Assembly (NCBI RefSeq): GCF_051216895.1
Contig: NZ_JBPKAO010000002.1
Location: forward strand, 186,001 to 250,000
DNA: 64,000 nt
From: Aquipuribacter sp051216895
GTDB taxonomy: Bacteria; Actinomycetota; Actinomycetes; Actinomycetales; JBBAYJ01
Direction of reading: 5' to 3'
The position numbers were made by a program, and so were the translations under genes. The notes beneath the pieces were generated by a model. It saw nothing but the letters and a program-made list of their open reading frames with translations. It was not told the DNA's origin and made no database searches. Below are positions 34,769-45,593 of the stretch, in pieces. Position 1 is the stretch's first letter. Each line of letters opens with the position of its first letter.

Positions 34769-35106
34769 GGTCCGCCCTGCTCAGGTTCCGTGTCATCGCC
34801 TGGATCGTGGGGGTGTTCCTCATCCTGCTGACCATCGGCATCCTGCTCCGGTACACGGACCTGTTCGGGTACCGCACCGACGTGGTGTCGACCACCGTCA
34901 GCCCGATCCACGGGTTCGGGTACATGCTCTACCTGGCCGCCGGCATCGACCTGGCGAGCCGACGCAGGTGGCGACCGCTCACGACGCTGGGCGTGCTCCT
35001 GGCCGGCACGGTGCCGTTCCTGTCGTTCTACGCCGAGCGCCTGGTCAGCGCCGACGTCCGGGCCGCCCTGACCGAGCGCGAGGCGGCGGGCACCGGCGCC
35101 ACGTGA
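34765..35106 (+). CDS. DUF3817 membrane protein
   Basis: A 113-residue protein with three predicted membrane helices (about 8-27, 42-62 and 72-91) and the family pattern of a histidine after the first helix pair (PIHGFGYMLYLA). Role unknown; the family is often found beside SURF1 and guaA, suggesting a link to respiratory assembly. GTG 34765 has a GAGAGGAG site inside the end of SURF1 and its stop overlaps the Nudix gene. Confidence 0.82.
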   Translation: MRSALLRFRVIAWIVGVFLILLTIGILLRYTDLFGYRTDVVSTTVSPIHGFGYMLYLAAGIDLASRRRWRPLTTLGVLLAGTVPFLSFYAERLVSADVRAALTEREAAGTGAT

Positions 35107-36083
35107 GACCGGTCCAGCGCCTGGCCGCCTACGCCCGCGTGCGGCCGGGACCGGGTCCCGGCGTGCTCCTGGTCGAGGCGTCGAGCCGCTCGGACCTGGC
35201 CGGGCGGTGGTTCCTGCCCGGCGGTGGCGTCGACCACGGCGAGCACCCCGACGCCGCCGTCGTGCGCGAGGTGGCCGAGGAGACCGGGCTGCAGGTGCAG
35301 GTGGACCGGCTGGCCGAGGTCCTCACCGACGTGCTCGACCTGCCCCACCGGGGCGTCCAGGTCCACACGGTGCGCTGCGTCTACGACGTCACGGTGGTCG
35401 GTGGCCGGCTGCGCCCGGAGCTGGACGGGTCCTCGGAGCAGCTGCGGGTGGTGGCGCCCGACCGGGCCGGGACCCTCCCGCTGGCGCCCTACGTCGCCCG
35501 GGCGCTCGGCCTGGCGCCCGTGCCGCTGGGCCCGCTGCGTCCCGACCTCGACGCCCTCCAGCCGCTGTCCGGCGTGGGTGGGGCCGACCCGGCCGCGGTG
35601 CCCCCGGGCCCGGACGGGGCGGTCCCGCGGCTCCGGATCGGTGTCTACGGGGTGGCCCTGCGCGGCACCGGCCCGCGCGAGGAGCTGCTGCTCACGCTGC
35701 TGGCCGACCACGTCGGCGGGGCCCAGCGCTGGACCCTGCCCGGCGGCGGCCTGGACCACGGCGAGACCACCGAGCTCGGGCTGCACCGCGAGATGCACGA
35801 GGAGACCGGGCTGCTGGTCACCGGGGCGAGCGTGCTGGGCCTGAGCAGCACCCACTTCACCGGCCGCGCACCGTCGGGGCTGCTGGAGGACTTCCACGGC
35901 GTCCGGCTGGTCCACCGGGTCGACGTGAGCCGGGACGAGCCGCGGGTCGTCGAGGTCGGGGGCTCGACCGCCGACGTGCGCTGGGTGCCCGTGGCGCAGG
36001 TGGCGGACCTGGGGGTGGGCTCGCTGGTCCGGGACGCCCTGACCCTGCTGGAGCACCCGCTGGCTCGTAGCATCGGGGCGTGA
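35103..36083 (+). CDS. Tandem Nudix hydrolase (two complete Nudix domains)
   Basis: A 326-residue protein with two Nudix boxes, each an intact Gx5Ex7REUxEExGU motif. The first is GGVDHGE...REVAEETGL (about residues 41-63). The second is GGLDHGE...REMHEETGL (about 215-237). Each box sits in its own Nudix fold, joined by a Gly/Pro-rich linker near 165-180. Substrates are probably nucleoside diphosphates linked to another group, unknown here. It overlaps DUF3817 and GST by four bases on each side. The promoter of the GST lies in its last codons. Confidence 0.85.
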   Translation: MRPVQRLAAYARVRPGPGPGVLLVEASSRSDLAGRWFLPGGGVDHGEHPDAAVVREVAEETGLQVQVDRLAEVLTDVLDLPHRGVQVHTVRCVYDVTVVGGRLRPELDGSSEQLRVVAPDRAGTLPLAPYVARALGLAPVPLGPLRPDLDALQPLSGVGGADPAAVPPGPDGAVPRLRIGVYGVALRGTGPREELLLTLLADHVGGAQRWTLPGGGLDHGETTELGLHREMHEETGLLVTGASVLGLSSTHFTGRAPSGLLEDFHGVRLVHRVDVSRDEPRVVEVGGSTADVRWVPVAQVADLGVGSLVRDALTLLEHPLARSIGA

Positions 36084-37066
36084 GCACACCCCCGCCCAAG
36101 GCCGCCCAGTTCGGCAGCGAGACCTCGCCCCGGGGGGAGTGGACCCGTCAGGCCAACCACTTCACCGGCCGGATCAGCGCCGACAGCACCTCCGGCCCCG
36201 GCGAGGGGCCGGACGAGCAGGGCCGCTGGCCGGTCGAGGCCGGCCGCTACCGGCTCGTGGTCTGCCTGGCCTGCCCGTGGGCGCACCGGGCGCTGATCGT
36301 CCGTGGCCTGCTCGGGCTGCAGGACGCGATCTCGCTGGCCGTGGTCGACCCGATCCGTGACGAGGCCGGGTGGCGGTTCTGGCTGGACGACGGCCACCGC
36401 GACCCCGTGCTGGGCATCGAGCTCCTGTCCGAGGCCTACCTGCGCACCGACCCGGGGTTCTCCGGGCGCTTCACGGTGCCCTGCGTCGTGGACACCCTGA
36501 CCGGGCACGTCGTCACCAACGACTACCCGCAGATCACGCTCGACCTGTCGACGCAGTGGACCGCCCACCACCGTCCCGGTGCGCCCGACCTGTGGCCGGA
36601 GCACCTGCGCGCGGACATGCAGCCCCTGATCGACGACATCTACGCCGACGTGAACAACGGCGTCTACCGCTGCGGCTTCGCCACCGAGCAGGACGCCTAC
36701 GAGCAGGCCTACGACCGGTTGTTCGCCCGCCTCGACGAGCTCGAGGAGCGGCTGGGGTCGTCCCGGTTCCTCCTGGGCGAGGAGCCGACCGAGGTCGACG
36801 TCCGGCTGTTCACCACGCTGGTCCGCTTCGACGCGGCCTACCACGGCCACTTCAAGACCAACCGCAACAAGCCGACGGAGATGCCGAACCTGTGGCGCTA
36901 CGCCCGCGAGCTGTTCGCCCGGCCCGGCTGGGGCGCCACCGTGGACTTCGACCACATCAAGCGGCACTACTACGGCACGCACCACCAGATCAACCCGACC
37001 GGGATCGTGCCGAAGGGACCCGACCTGACCGGCTGGCCCCCGGCCGTGCCTGCCGCAACCGGCTGA
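36080..37066 (+). CDS. Xi-class glutathione S-transferase / glutathionyl-hydroquinone reductase-like
   Basis: A 328-residue protein of the YqjG/ECM4 group, which reduces thiol-conjugated hydroquinones. The catalytic C65 is in CLACPWAHR, the CPWA signature of the class; FTVPCVVD, NDYPQI and the C-terminal helical domain with GFATEQDAYEQAYDRLF agree. Actinobacteria generally use mycothiol rather than glutathione, so mycothiol is the likelier cofactor (inference). The start overlaps the Nudix stop (GTGA) and also lies six bases after TAGCAT, so it may be both coupled and leaderless. Confidence 0.88.
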   Translation: MSTPPPKAAQFGSETSPRGEWTRQANHFTGRISADSTSGPGEGPDEQGRWPVEAGRYRLVVCLACPWAHRALIVRGLLGLQDAISLAVVDPIRDEAGWRFWLDDGHRDPVLGIELLSEAYLRTDPGFSGRFTVPCVVDTLTGHVVTNDYPQITLDLSTQWTAHHRPGAPDLWPEHLRADMQPLIDDIYADVNNGVYRCGFATEQDAYEQAYDRLFARLDELEERLGSSRFLLGEEPTEVDVRLFTTLVRFDAAYHGHFKTNRNKPTEMPNLWRYARELFARPGWGATVDFDHIKRHYYGTHHQINPTGIVPKGPDLTGWPPAVPAATG

Positions 37067-37088
37067 CGCCGGCTCGTAGGGTGGAGCC

Positions 37089-37448
37089 ATGGCCATCCTC
37101 TACGGCGTGATCGTGGTCCTGCACCTCATCGGCATGGCGGGGGTGGTCGGGGGCTGGCTGGTCGCCGTCCGCCAGCCCCGCATCCTGACCGCCATGGTCC
37201 ACGGCTCGCTCGTCGCCCTGGTGACGGGGCTGCTGCTGGTCGGGCTCAGCTACCCGGTGTTCGACGGCGACAACATCGACAACGCCAAGATCACCGTCAA
37301 GCTGCTCCTGGCGCTGGTCATCGCCGTGCTGGTGTGGGTGAACCGCGGCAAGGACACCATCCCCAAGGGCCTCCTCCACCTGGTCGGTGGGCTGGCCCTG
37401 GTCAACGTGAGCGTCGCCGTGCTGTGGAGCGACCGCTTCCTCGGCTGA
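37089..37448 (+). CDS. Small four-helix membrane protein
   Basis: Function not recognised. The 119 residues form four hydrophobic segments (about 2-24, 34-54, 65-84 and 92-113) with few charged residues, suggesting an integral inner-membrane protein. The motif HLIGMAGVVGGW in the first helix contains a histidine that could matter for a cofactor. TAGGGT six bases before ATG 37089 gives a leaderless start. The convergent PIG-L gene ends 29 bases away. Confidence 0.72.
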   Translation: MAILYGVIVVLHLIGMAGVVGGWLVAVRQPRILTAMVHGSLVALVTGLLLVGLSYPVFDGDNIDNAKITVKLLLALVIAVLVWVNRGKDTIPKGLLHLVGGLALVNVSVAVLWSDRFLG

Positions 37449-37476
37449 GCGGCGGGCCGGGCCCGAGCGGTCGGCC

Positions 37477-38199
37477 TCAGGTCAGCTCGGACACCAGGTA
37501 GATCTCGGCCAGCCGACCGTCGGCCAGCCCGCCCAGGGCGGCGTTGCGGGTGGCCCAGTCGTGCAGCAGCGACTCCAGCTCGGTCATGTGACCGGTCTGG
37601 CTGCGGTGCTCGAGCAGCGCGGCGACCTTGCGCTCGAAGGTGTGCGTCACGTCCACGGCATGGTCCGCGGCCGGGTGGCCCGCGATGAACACCTCGTTGA
37701 CGATCCACGGCTCGAGACCTTCGTCGGCCAGCATCTCCGGCCAGGCGAACGGGTTGCGGGCCGTCGGGTAGATGGCGCGGATCGCGGCCTCGCCGGCGGC
37801 CAGGTGGTCGGAGTGCGAGGCCGGCAGGCGCTGGTAGTTGCGTTCGGGCGACTGGATGATCATGCGCTGCGGCCTGACCTGACGGATGACGCGGGCGATG
37901 TCGCGCTCCAGCTCCCGGGTGGGCTCCACCCAGCCGTCCCGGTACCCCTCGAGGAACCGGACGTCCGTGACGCCGACCGCCTTGGCGGCGGCGCGCTGCT
38001 CGGCCTCGCGCAGCGACGCCATCTGGTCGCGCGGGGTGTCGTCGAAGCCCCCCTGGTCGCCCCGGGTGATGAGCAGGTAGGTCACCTCGACCCCGGCGTC
38101 GACCCACGTGGCGACCGTGCCCGCGCAGCCGAAGTCGATGTCGTCCGGGTGCGCGGCCACCGCCAGGGCGCGCTCGATCTCGGTGTCGGGCTTGGGCAC
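37477..38199 (-). CDS. PIG-L family zinc deacetylase
   Basis: A 240-residue LmbE/PIG-L protein that removes acetyl groups from amino sugars or related conjugates. The zinc ligands are in AHPDDIDFG (residues 16-24) and HSDH (near 130). MshB and Mca of mycothiol metabolism belong to this family, but the sequence does not settle which substrate applies. GTG 38199 follows an AGGAG site. It is divergent from pcrA, a usual actinobacterial arrangement. Confidence 0.87.
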   Translation of the reverse strand: MPKPDTEIERALAVAAHPDDIDFGCAGTVATWVDAGVEVTYLLITRGDQGGFDDTPRDQMASLREAEQRAAAKAVGVTDVRFLEGYRDGWVEPTRELERDIARVIRQVRPQRMIIQSPERNYQRLPASHSDHLAAGEAAIRAIYPTARNPFAWPEMLADEGLEPWIVNEVFIAGHPAADHAVDVTHTFERKVAALLEHRSQTGHMTELESLLHDWATRNAALGGLADGRLAEIYLVSELT

Positions 38200-38309
38200 G
38201 GCAGGGCTCCTGGGGTCGTCACGGGTTCAACTTCCACCAGGGTAGGTCCGCGCGCGGCGATCCACCCACCGCGCCTGTGGGCGAGGCGTCCGGGCCCACC
38301 CGGTCGCCG

Positions 38310-38315
38310 TAGGAT
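38310..38315 (+). promoter_or_regulatory. pcrA -10 element
   Basis: TAGGAT, ten bases before ATG 38326; the message would have a leader of only a few bases with a partial GGAG before the ATG. Confidence 0.5.
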
Positions 38316-38325
38316 CGACCGGAGC

Positions 38326-40779
<2,454 letters not shown>

Positions 40780-40785
40780 GTCGCC

Positions 40786-41241
40786 TCAGACGTTCGCGCG
40801 CACCCAGTCCACGATGCTCGCCATCGTCGTCCCGGGCGTGAACACCATCGCGACGCCCTGCGCCTGCAGCAGCGGGATGTCGTCCTCGGGGATGATCCCG
40901 CCGCCGAACACGACGACGTCGTCGGCCCCGGCGTCCTTGAGCAGGGCGATGACCTTGGGGAACAGCGTCATGTGCGCGCCGGACAGCACCGACAGGCCCA
41001 CGGCGTCCGCGTCCTCCTGCACCACGGCGGACACGATCTGCTCGGGCGTCTGGTGCAGGCCCGTGTAGACGACCTCGACCCCGGAGTCGCGCAGCGCCCG
41101 CGCCACGACCTTGGCTCCTCGGTCGTGCCCGTCCAGGCCCGGCTTGGCGATCACCACCCGCACGGGGGGTCGCTGCTGCTCTGCCTCTGACCGGCCCTGC
41201 TCGGGTGCCTGGTCGCGTGCCTTCTCTGCCACGTCGTCCAC
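40786..41241 (-). CDS. Stand-alone cobalamin-binding domain protein (mutase small-subunit-like)
   Basis: A 151-residue single B12 domain: the cobalt-ligand motif DGHDRG (37-42), LSVLSGAHM and the VVFGGGIIP loop follow the methylmalonyl-CoA mutase C-terminal domain closely. It resembles the small subunit of isobutyryl-CoA-type mutases; no large subunit is in the window. Such mutases make or use CoA esters that feed succinyl-CoA, and sucCD is adjacent and divergent. TAGTCT six bases before GTG 41241 (minus strand) indicates a leaderless message. Its stop is six bases from the convergent pcrA stop. Confidence 0.87.
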   Translation of the reverse strand: MDDVAEKARDQAPEQGRSEAEQQRPPVRVVIAKPGLDGHDRGAKVVARALRDSGVEVVYTGLHQTPEQIVSAVVQEDADAVGLSVLSGAHMTLFPKVIALLKDAGADDVVVFGGGIIPEDDIPLLQAQGVAMVFTPGTTMASIVDWVRANV

Positions 41242-41338
41242 CCCTCGAGACTAGACCGCCGCAAGCACCCCCTGCGGCGCCGGGGAAGGGTGTGAGCACC
41301 GTCTCGTCGGGGCGCGCGGTGGCGGGCGCTACCGGCGA

Positions 41339-41344
41339 TAGGGT
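41339..41344 (+). promoter_or_regulatory. sucCD -10 element
   Basis: TAGGGT about 78 bases upstream of sucC, the only good -10 candidate in the divergent region. It implies a leader of about 70 bases; no known riboswitch is recognised in it. Confidence 0.5.
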
Positions 41345-41421
41345 TGCGCCGCGCGGTCACGGCGCTACGTCGCGTCCTGACCGCCCCCCGACGTCGACGA
41401 CCCAGAGGACGTGAACCAGAC

Positions 41422-42594
41422 GTGGACCTGTACGAATACCAGGCGCGCGACATGTTCGAGAAGCACGGCGTACCCGTGCTGGCCGGCGAGGTGGCCACCA
41501 CCCCCGAGGAGGCGCGGGCTGCGGCCGAGCGCATCGGCGGGGTGGTCGTCGTCAAGGCCCAGGTCAAGGTCGGCGGCCGCGGCAAGGCCGGCGGCGTCAA
41601 GGTCGCGAAGACCCCCGACGAGGCCGAGGCCCACGCCCGCGCCATCCTCGGCATGGACATCAAGGGCCACACCGTCCACCGCGTGATGATCGCCCAGGGC
41701 GCGGACATCGCCGAGGAGTACTACGTCTCCTTCCTGCTGGACCGCTCCAACCGCACCTGGCTGGCCATGGCCAGCAAGGAGGGCGGGGTCGAGATCGAGA
41801 CCCTCGCCGTCGAGCGCCCCGAGGCCCTCGGCCGGGTGGCGGTCGACGCGCTGGCGGGCGTGGACGCGGCCAAGGCGGCCGAGATCGCGGCGGCCGGCGG
41901 CTTCACCGGTGAGCTGGCCGACAAGGTCGCCGGCGTCCTGGAGAAGCTGTGGACGGTGATGGTCGAGGAGGACGCGACCCTCGTCGAGGTCAACCCGCTG
42001 GTGTCCACGGGCACCGGCGAGGTGCTCGCGCTGGACGGCAAGGTGACGCTGGACGAGAACGCCGAGTTCCGGCAGGCCTCCCACGCCGCCCTCGTCGACT
42101 CCTCCGCCGAGGACCCGTTGGAGCAGGCCGCGAAGGAGAAGGGCCTCAACTACGTCAAGCTCGACGGCTCCGTCGGCATCATCGGCAACGGCGCGGGTCT
42201 GGTCATGAGCACCCTGGACGTGGTGGCGCAGGCCGGCGAGAAGCACGGCGGCGTCAAGCCGGCCAACTTCCTCGACATCGGCGGCGGCGCCTCGGCCGAG
42301 GTGATGGCCAACGGGCTGGAGATCATCATCTCCGACGCCCAGGTCGAGAGCGTGTTCGTCAACGTGTTCGGTGGCATCACCTCCTGCGACGCGGTCGCCA
42401 ACGGCATCGTCAGCGCCTTCGAGCTGCTGGCCTCGCGCGACGAGCACGTCACCAAGCCGTTGGTGGTGCGTCTGGACGGCAACAACGCCGAGCTCGGCCG
42501 GTCGATCCTGACCGAGGCCGCGCTGGACGGTGTCGAGCAGGTCGACACGATGGACGGCGCGGCAGACCGCGCCGCCGAGCTGGCAGCTGGCTGA
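41422..42594 (+). CDS. sucC: Succinyl-CoA synthetase beta subunit
   Basis: Forms succinate and ATP or GTP from succinyl-CoA in the TCA cycle. The 390 residues contain the ATP-grasp domain (DLYEYQARDMFEKHGVP at the start, VVKAQVKVGGRGKAGGVK, VEVNPLV) and the CoA-ligase-type C-terminal domain with ANFLDIGGGAS and NVFGGITSCD. GTG 41422 gives the family start; the AGAGGA site lies 12 bases upstream, longer than usual. sucD follows 16 bases later. Confidence 0.97.
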   Translation: MDLYEYQARDMFEKHGVPVLAGEVATTPEEARAAAERIGGVVVVKAQVKVGGRGKAGGVKVAKTPDEAEAHARAILGMDIKGHTVHRVMIAQGADIAEEYYVSFLLDRSNRTWLAMASKEGGVEIETLAVERPEALGRVAVDALAGVDAAKAAEIAAAGGFTGELADKVAGVLEKLWTVMVEEDATLVEVNPLVSTGTGEVLALDGKVTLDENAEFRQASHAALVDSSAEDPLEQAAKEKGLNYVKLDGSVGIIGNGAGLVMSTLDVVAQAGEKHGGVKPANFLDIGGGASAEVMANGLEIIISDAQVESVFVNVFGGITSCDAVANGIVSAFELLASRDEHVTKPLVVRLDGNNAELGRSILTEAALDGVEQVDTMDGAADRAAELAAG

Positions 42595-42610
42595 GAGGGC
42601 ACGAGCAGAC

Positions 42611-43510
42611 GTGGCAATCTTCCTGACAGGTTCATCCAAGGTCGTCGTGCAGGGCATGACCGGCTCCGAGGGGCGCAAGCACACCCAGCGGATGCTGACC
42701 TCCGGCACCACCGTCGTCGGCGGGGTCACCCCCGGCAAGGGCGGCCAGAGCGTCGAGTTCACCGGGCCGGACGGCTCGGGAGTGCAGCTGCCGGTGTTCA
42801 ACTCCGTCGGTGAGGCGATGAGCGCCACCGGGGCCGACACGACCGTCATCTTCGTGCCCGCCAAGTTCACCCGCGGCGCGGTCGTCGAGGCCGTCGAGGC
42901 GCAGATCCCGCTGGCGGTCGTCATCACCGAGGGCGTCCCGGTCAAGGACTCCGCGGAGTTCTACCAGCTCGCGGCGAACTCGGGCACGACCCGGCTGATC
43001 GGCCCCAACTGCCCCGGCCTCATCAGCCCCGGCCTGGCCAACGCGGGGATCATCCCGGCCGACATCACCCAGGCCGGCCCGATCGGGCTGGTCAGCAAGT
43101 CCGGCACGCTGACCTACCAGATGATGTACGAGCTGCGGGACCTCGGGTTCACGACCTGCGTCGGCATCGGTGGCGACCCCGTCATCGGCACCACGCACAT
43201 CGACTGCCTCGAGGCCTTCGAGGCCGACCCCGACACCAAGGCGATCGTCATGATCGGCGAGATCGGCGGGGACGCCGAGGAGCGGGCGGCGGCCTACATC
43301 AAGGACCACGTGACCAAGCCGGTCGTCGGATACGTCGCCGGGTTCACCGCGCCCGAGGGCAAGACCATGGGCCACGCCGGCGCGATCGTGTCCGGCTCCG
43401 CCGGCACCGCGGCGGCCAAGGCCGAGGCGCTGGAGGCGGTCGGCGTGCGCGTCGGTCGCACCCCGAGCGAGACGGCCCGTCTGATGCGGGAGATCATCAC
43501 CGCCGGCTGA
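42611..43510 (+). CDS. sucD: Succinyl-CoA synthetase alpha subunit
   Basis: Carries the phosphohistidine intermediate and CoA site. The 299 residues include VVVQGMTGSEG (CoA binding), TEGVPV, IGPNCPGLISP, SKSGTLTYQ and the active-site GHAGAIVSG near residue 254. Cotranscribed with sucC; a hairpin follows the stop. Confidence 0.97.
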   Translation: MAIFLTGSSKVVVQGMTGSEGRKHTQRMLTSGTTVVGGVTPGKGGQSVEFTGPDGSGVQLPVFNSVGEAMSATGADTTVIFVPAKFTRGAVVEAVEAQIPLAVVITEGVPVKDSAEFYQLAANSGTTRLIGPNCPGLISPGLANAGIIPADITQAGPIGLVSKSGTLTYQMMYELRDLGFTTCVGIGGDPVIGTTHIDCLEAFEADPDTKAIVMIGEIGGDAEERAAAYIKDHVTKPVVGYVAGFTAPEGKTMGHAGAIVSGSAGTAAAKAEALEAVGVRVGRTPSETARLMREIITAG

Positions 43511-43529
43511 CCGTCCGCGACACCCCGGC

Positions 43530-43563
43530 GGCCGGGTCCGACCTCACGTGGTCGGGCCCGGCC
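43530..43563 (+). terminator. sucCD terminator
   Basis: A 14-bp stem (43530-43543 with 43550-43563) with one T-G wobble and a six-base loop. Confidence 0.82.
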
Positions 43564-43652
43564 GTCGGCGTCGGGGGCCCTCACCCCGGATCGCCCCCCC
43601 GTCGTCGCGTGTCGCTCGTCCGCCGCGGCCCTCGGGCCGCGACCATGGTCCG

Positions 43653-45095
43653 GTGAGTGGCGTCCGCACCGACCGAACCCGACCCGGTGCCGGCGGACGA
43701 CCGCGCGGCACCGGCCCGTCCCGTCGGGGCGGCAGCGGCTCCTCCGTCGCCCCGCCCGCCCGCCCGGCCCCGCGCCCGACGCCGCCCGGTGGGCGTCGCA
43801 GGCCCTGGGCCGCCGCCTTCGCCGACCTGCGGCTGGCCGTGTCGCACGCTGTCGGTGCGGTGGCGGTCGGGCTGCTCGCCTGCGTCGGTCTGGTGGTGCT
43901 GGGCTGGGCGACCGAGGCGTCGTCCGGGACGTCCTGGTGGCAGGCGGTGCGGCTCGGCGCGGACCTGTGGCTGCTGGCCCACCTCGGCGAGCTGGCCGTC
44001 GTCAGCGAGGTCGTCTCGTCCACCTCCCCGGCCGACCCGGCCACGCTGGTCCCGGGCACGGTGTCCCTGGCCCCGCTCGGGCTGTCCCTGGTCGCGGCCA
44101 CGCTGGCCTGGCGGGCCGGACGGCGCACGGCCCGGCGGTGCACCCCGGTCCGGTCGCTCCTGCTCTGCCTGGCGGTGGCCGCCGTGTACGCCGGGGCCGC
44201 GTGGGGCCTCGCCTGGGCCGTCGACACCGCGGTGCTGGCCCCGGTGCCGTCGGCCTGCGCGGTCGGCGCGGCCGTCCTCGCCCTGCTGGGCTCCGCCGCC
44301 GGGGTGCTGAGCGTGCACGGCGGGTCCCTGACCGACCGGCTGCCCCACGTGGTGGCCGTCCAGCTGCGGCGCGTGCTCCCCGCCGCGGGTGTCGCGCTCG
44401 CGGTCTGGCTGCTGGCGGGAGCCGTGCTGCTGGCCGTCGGGCTGCTGCTCGACCTGCCCACGGCCGCCGGGGTGCACGGTGCCCTGGCGCCCGGTGCCGT
44501 CGGGGGGCTGCTCCTGCTGCTGGCGCAGGTCGCCTACCTGCCCGGTGCGACGGTGTGGTCCGGGTCGGTCCTCGCGGGTCCCGGCACGCGGTTCTCCGAC
44601 GGGGTGGTCACCCTGTCCGGCTCCACGGTGGTGGACGTCCCGGCCGTCCCGCTGCTGGCCGCCCTGCCCGTCCCGGGGCCCTTCCCGCTGTGGGCCTACC
44701 TGGGCCCGCTGCTCGTGGTCCTGGCGGGAGCGCTCGCGGGCTGGCACACCCACCGGGACCCCAGCAGCCGCGGGGCCACGCTCACCGACCGGCTCGCCGA
44801 CGCCGTGGCGGTCGCCGCGCTGGTCGGCATCGCCGTCGCCGGCCTCGTGCGGGTGTCCTCCGGGGCGCTGGGGCCGTGGGCGCCGCTCGGCCCCGACCTG
44901 CTGCTCGTGGTCGCCGCGGTCACCGCGGAGGTGCTGGTCGGGGGTCTGCTGGTCGGGGCGGCGCTGCACCTGCTCTCCGGTCGACCGATCGGACGCCGCC
45001 GGTCCGACCTGCGCCGCGCCGGAGCCGCGGGCGCGGCCGGGGTGCGGGCCGCGGGGGCCCGCGCGGTCGGGTCGATCAGCTCCCGGGGACGCTGA
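43653..45095 (+). CDS. PerM-like / DUF6350 polytopic membrane protein
   Basis: A 480-residue integral membrane protein with a basic, Gly/Pro-rich cytoplasmic N-terminus (about 1-55) and some ten hydrophobic helices. The order sucC-sucD-this gene-purN-purH is that of mycobacterial perM, a divisome-stabilising protein, and of the DUF6350 family; assignment rests mainly on position and topology. GTG 43653 lies six bases after GACCAT, a weak -10 also used by the convergent gene at 45525. Its last 20 bases overlap that convergent gene. Confidence 0.8.
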   Translation: MSGVRTDRTRPGAGGRPRGTGPSRRGGSGSSVAPPARPAPRPTPPGGRRRPWAAAFADLRLAVSHAVGAVAVGLLACVGLVVLGWATEASSGTSWWQAVRLGADLWLLAHLGELAVVSEVVSSTSPADPATLVPGTVSLAPLGLSLVAATLAWRAGRRTARRCTPVRSLLLCLAVAAVYAGAAWGLAWAVDTAVLAPVPSACAVGAAVLALLGSAAGVLSVHGGSLTDRLPHVVAVQLRRVLPAAGVALAVWLLAGAVLLAVGLLLDLPTAAGVHGALAPGAVGGLLLLLAQVAYLPGATVWSGSVLAGPGTRFSDGVVTLSGSTVVDVPAVPLLAALPVPGPFPLWAYLGPLLVVLAGALAGWHTHRDPSSRGATLTDRLADAVAVAALVGIAVAGLVRVSSGALGPWAPLGPDLLLVVAAVTAEVLVGGLLVGAALHLLSGRPIGRRRSDLRRAGAAGAAGVRAAGARAVGSISSRGR

Positions 45096-45525
45096 CGCCC
45101 AGCTGCTCGATCCGGTCGAACAGCTCGTCGTCGCACCGTTCCAGCGCCGTCCGGGTGAGGGCTCGGTCGCGGCACGACTCCTGGTCCTGGACCAGGGGGT
45201 AGGCCGCCAGCATCGCCACCTGGACCACGGTGAGGACGACGGCGACGACGACCCCGACGAGCACCAGGACGCCACCGGTGGGGCCGGGGGGCAGACCGTC
45301 ACGGTTCCCGGTGCGGTGGGCCCGGACCGCACGCAGCGCCCGGATGCCCTGCACCAGGGCCAGCACCGAGAACACCAGCCCGGCCAGGCGCCACGGCAGC
45401 GGCAGCGTCCGGGTGAGCTCGGCCCCCAGCAGCAGCAGGAACATCTCCAGGGCGAGCCGGACGTGCGGCTGGTTGAGGGTGCCGCCGACGGTCCTCGTGC
45501 TCCCGCTGCCACCGTCCGCTGCCAC
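45076..45525 (-). CDS. Small membrane protein of unknown function
   Basis: Function not recognised. The 149 residues hold three hydrophobic segments (about 24-40, 46-62 and 86-110) followed by a charged C-terminal part with two cysteines (DQESCRDRALTRTALERC) that could form a disulfide outside. GACCAT six bases before GTG 45525 suggests a leaderless message. The 3' end overlaps that of the PerM-like gene by 20 bases. Confidence 0.7.
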   Translation of the reverse strand: MAADGGSGSTRTVGGTLNQPHVRLALEMFLLLLGAELTRTLPLPWRLAGLVFSVLALVQGIRALRAVRAHRTGNRDGLPPGPTGGVLVLVGVVVAVVLTVVQVAMLAAYPLVQDQESCRDRALTRTALERCDDELFDRIEQLGVSVPGS

Positions 45526-45593
45526 GGCACGATGGTCGCAGACGTGGGCGTCGTGGCCGGAGGCGCACCCTCGTCCCGTCTACCCTGGCGCCC

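Noticed and set aside
37477..38199. Naming the PIG-L protein mshB or mca
   Set aside because: Zinc motifs are shared by the whole family and the neighbours are not mycothiol genes.
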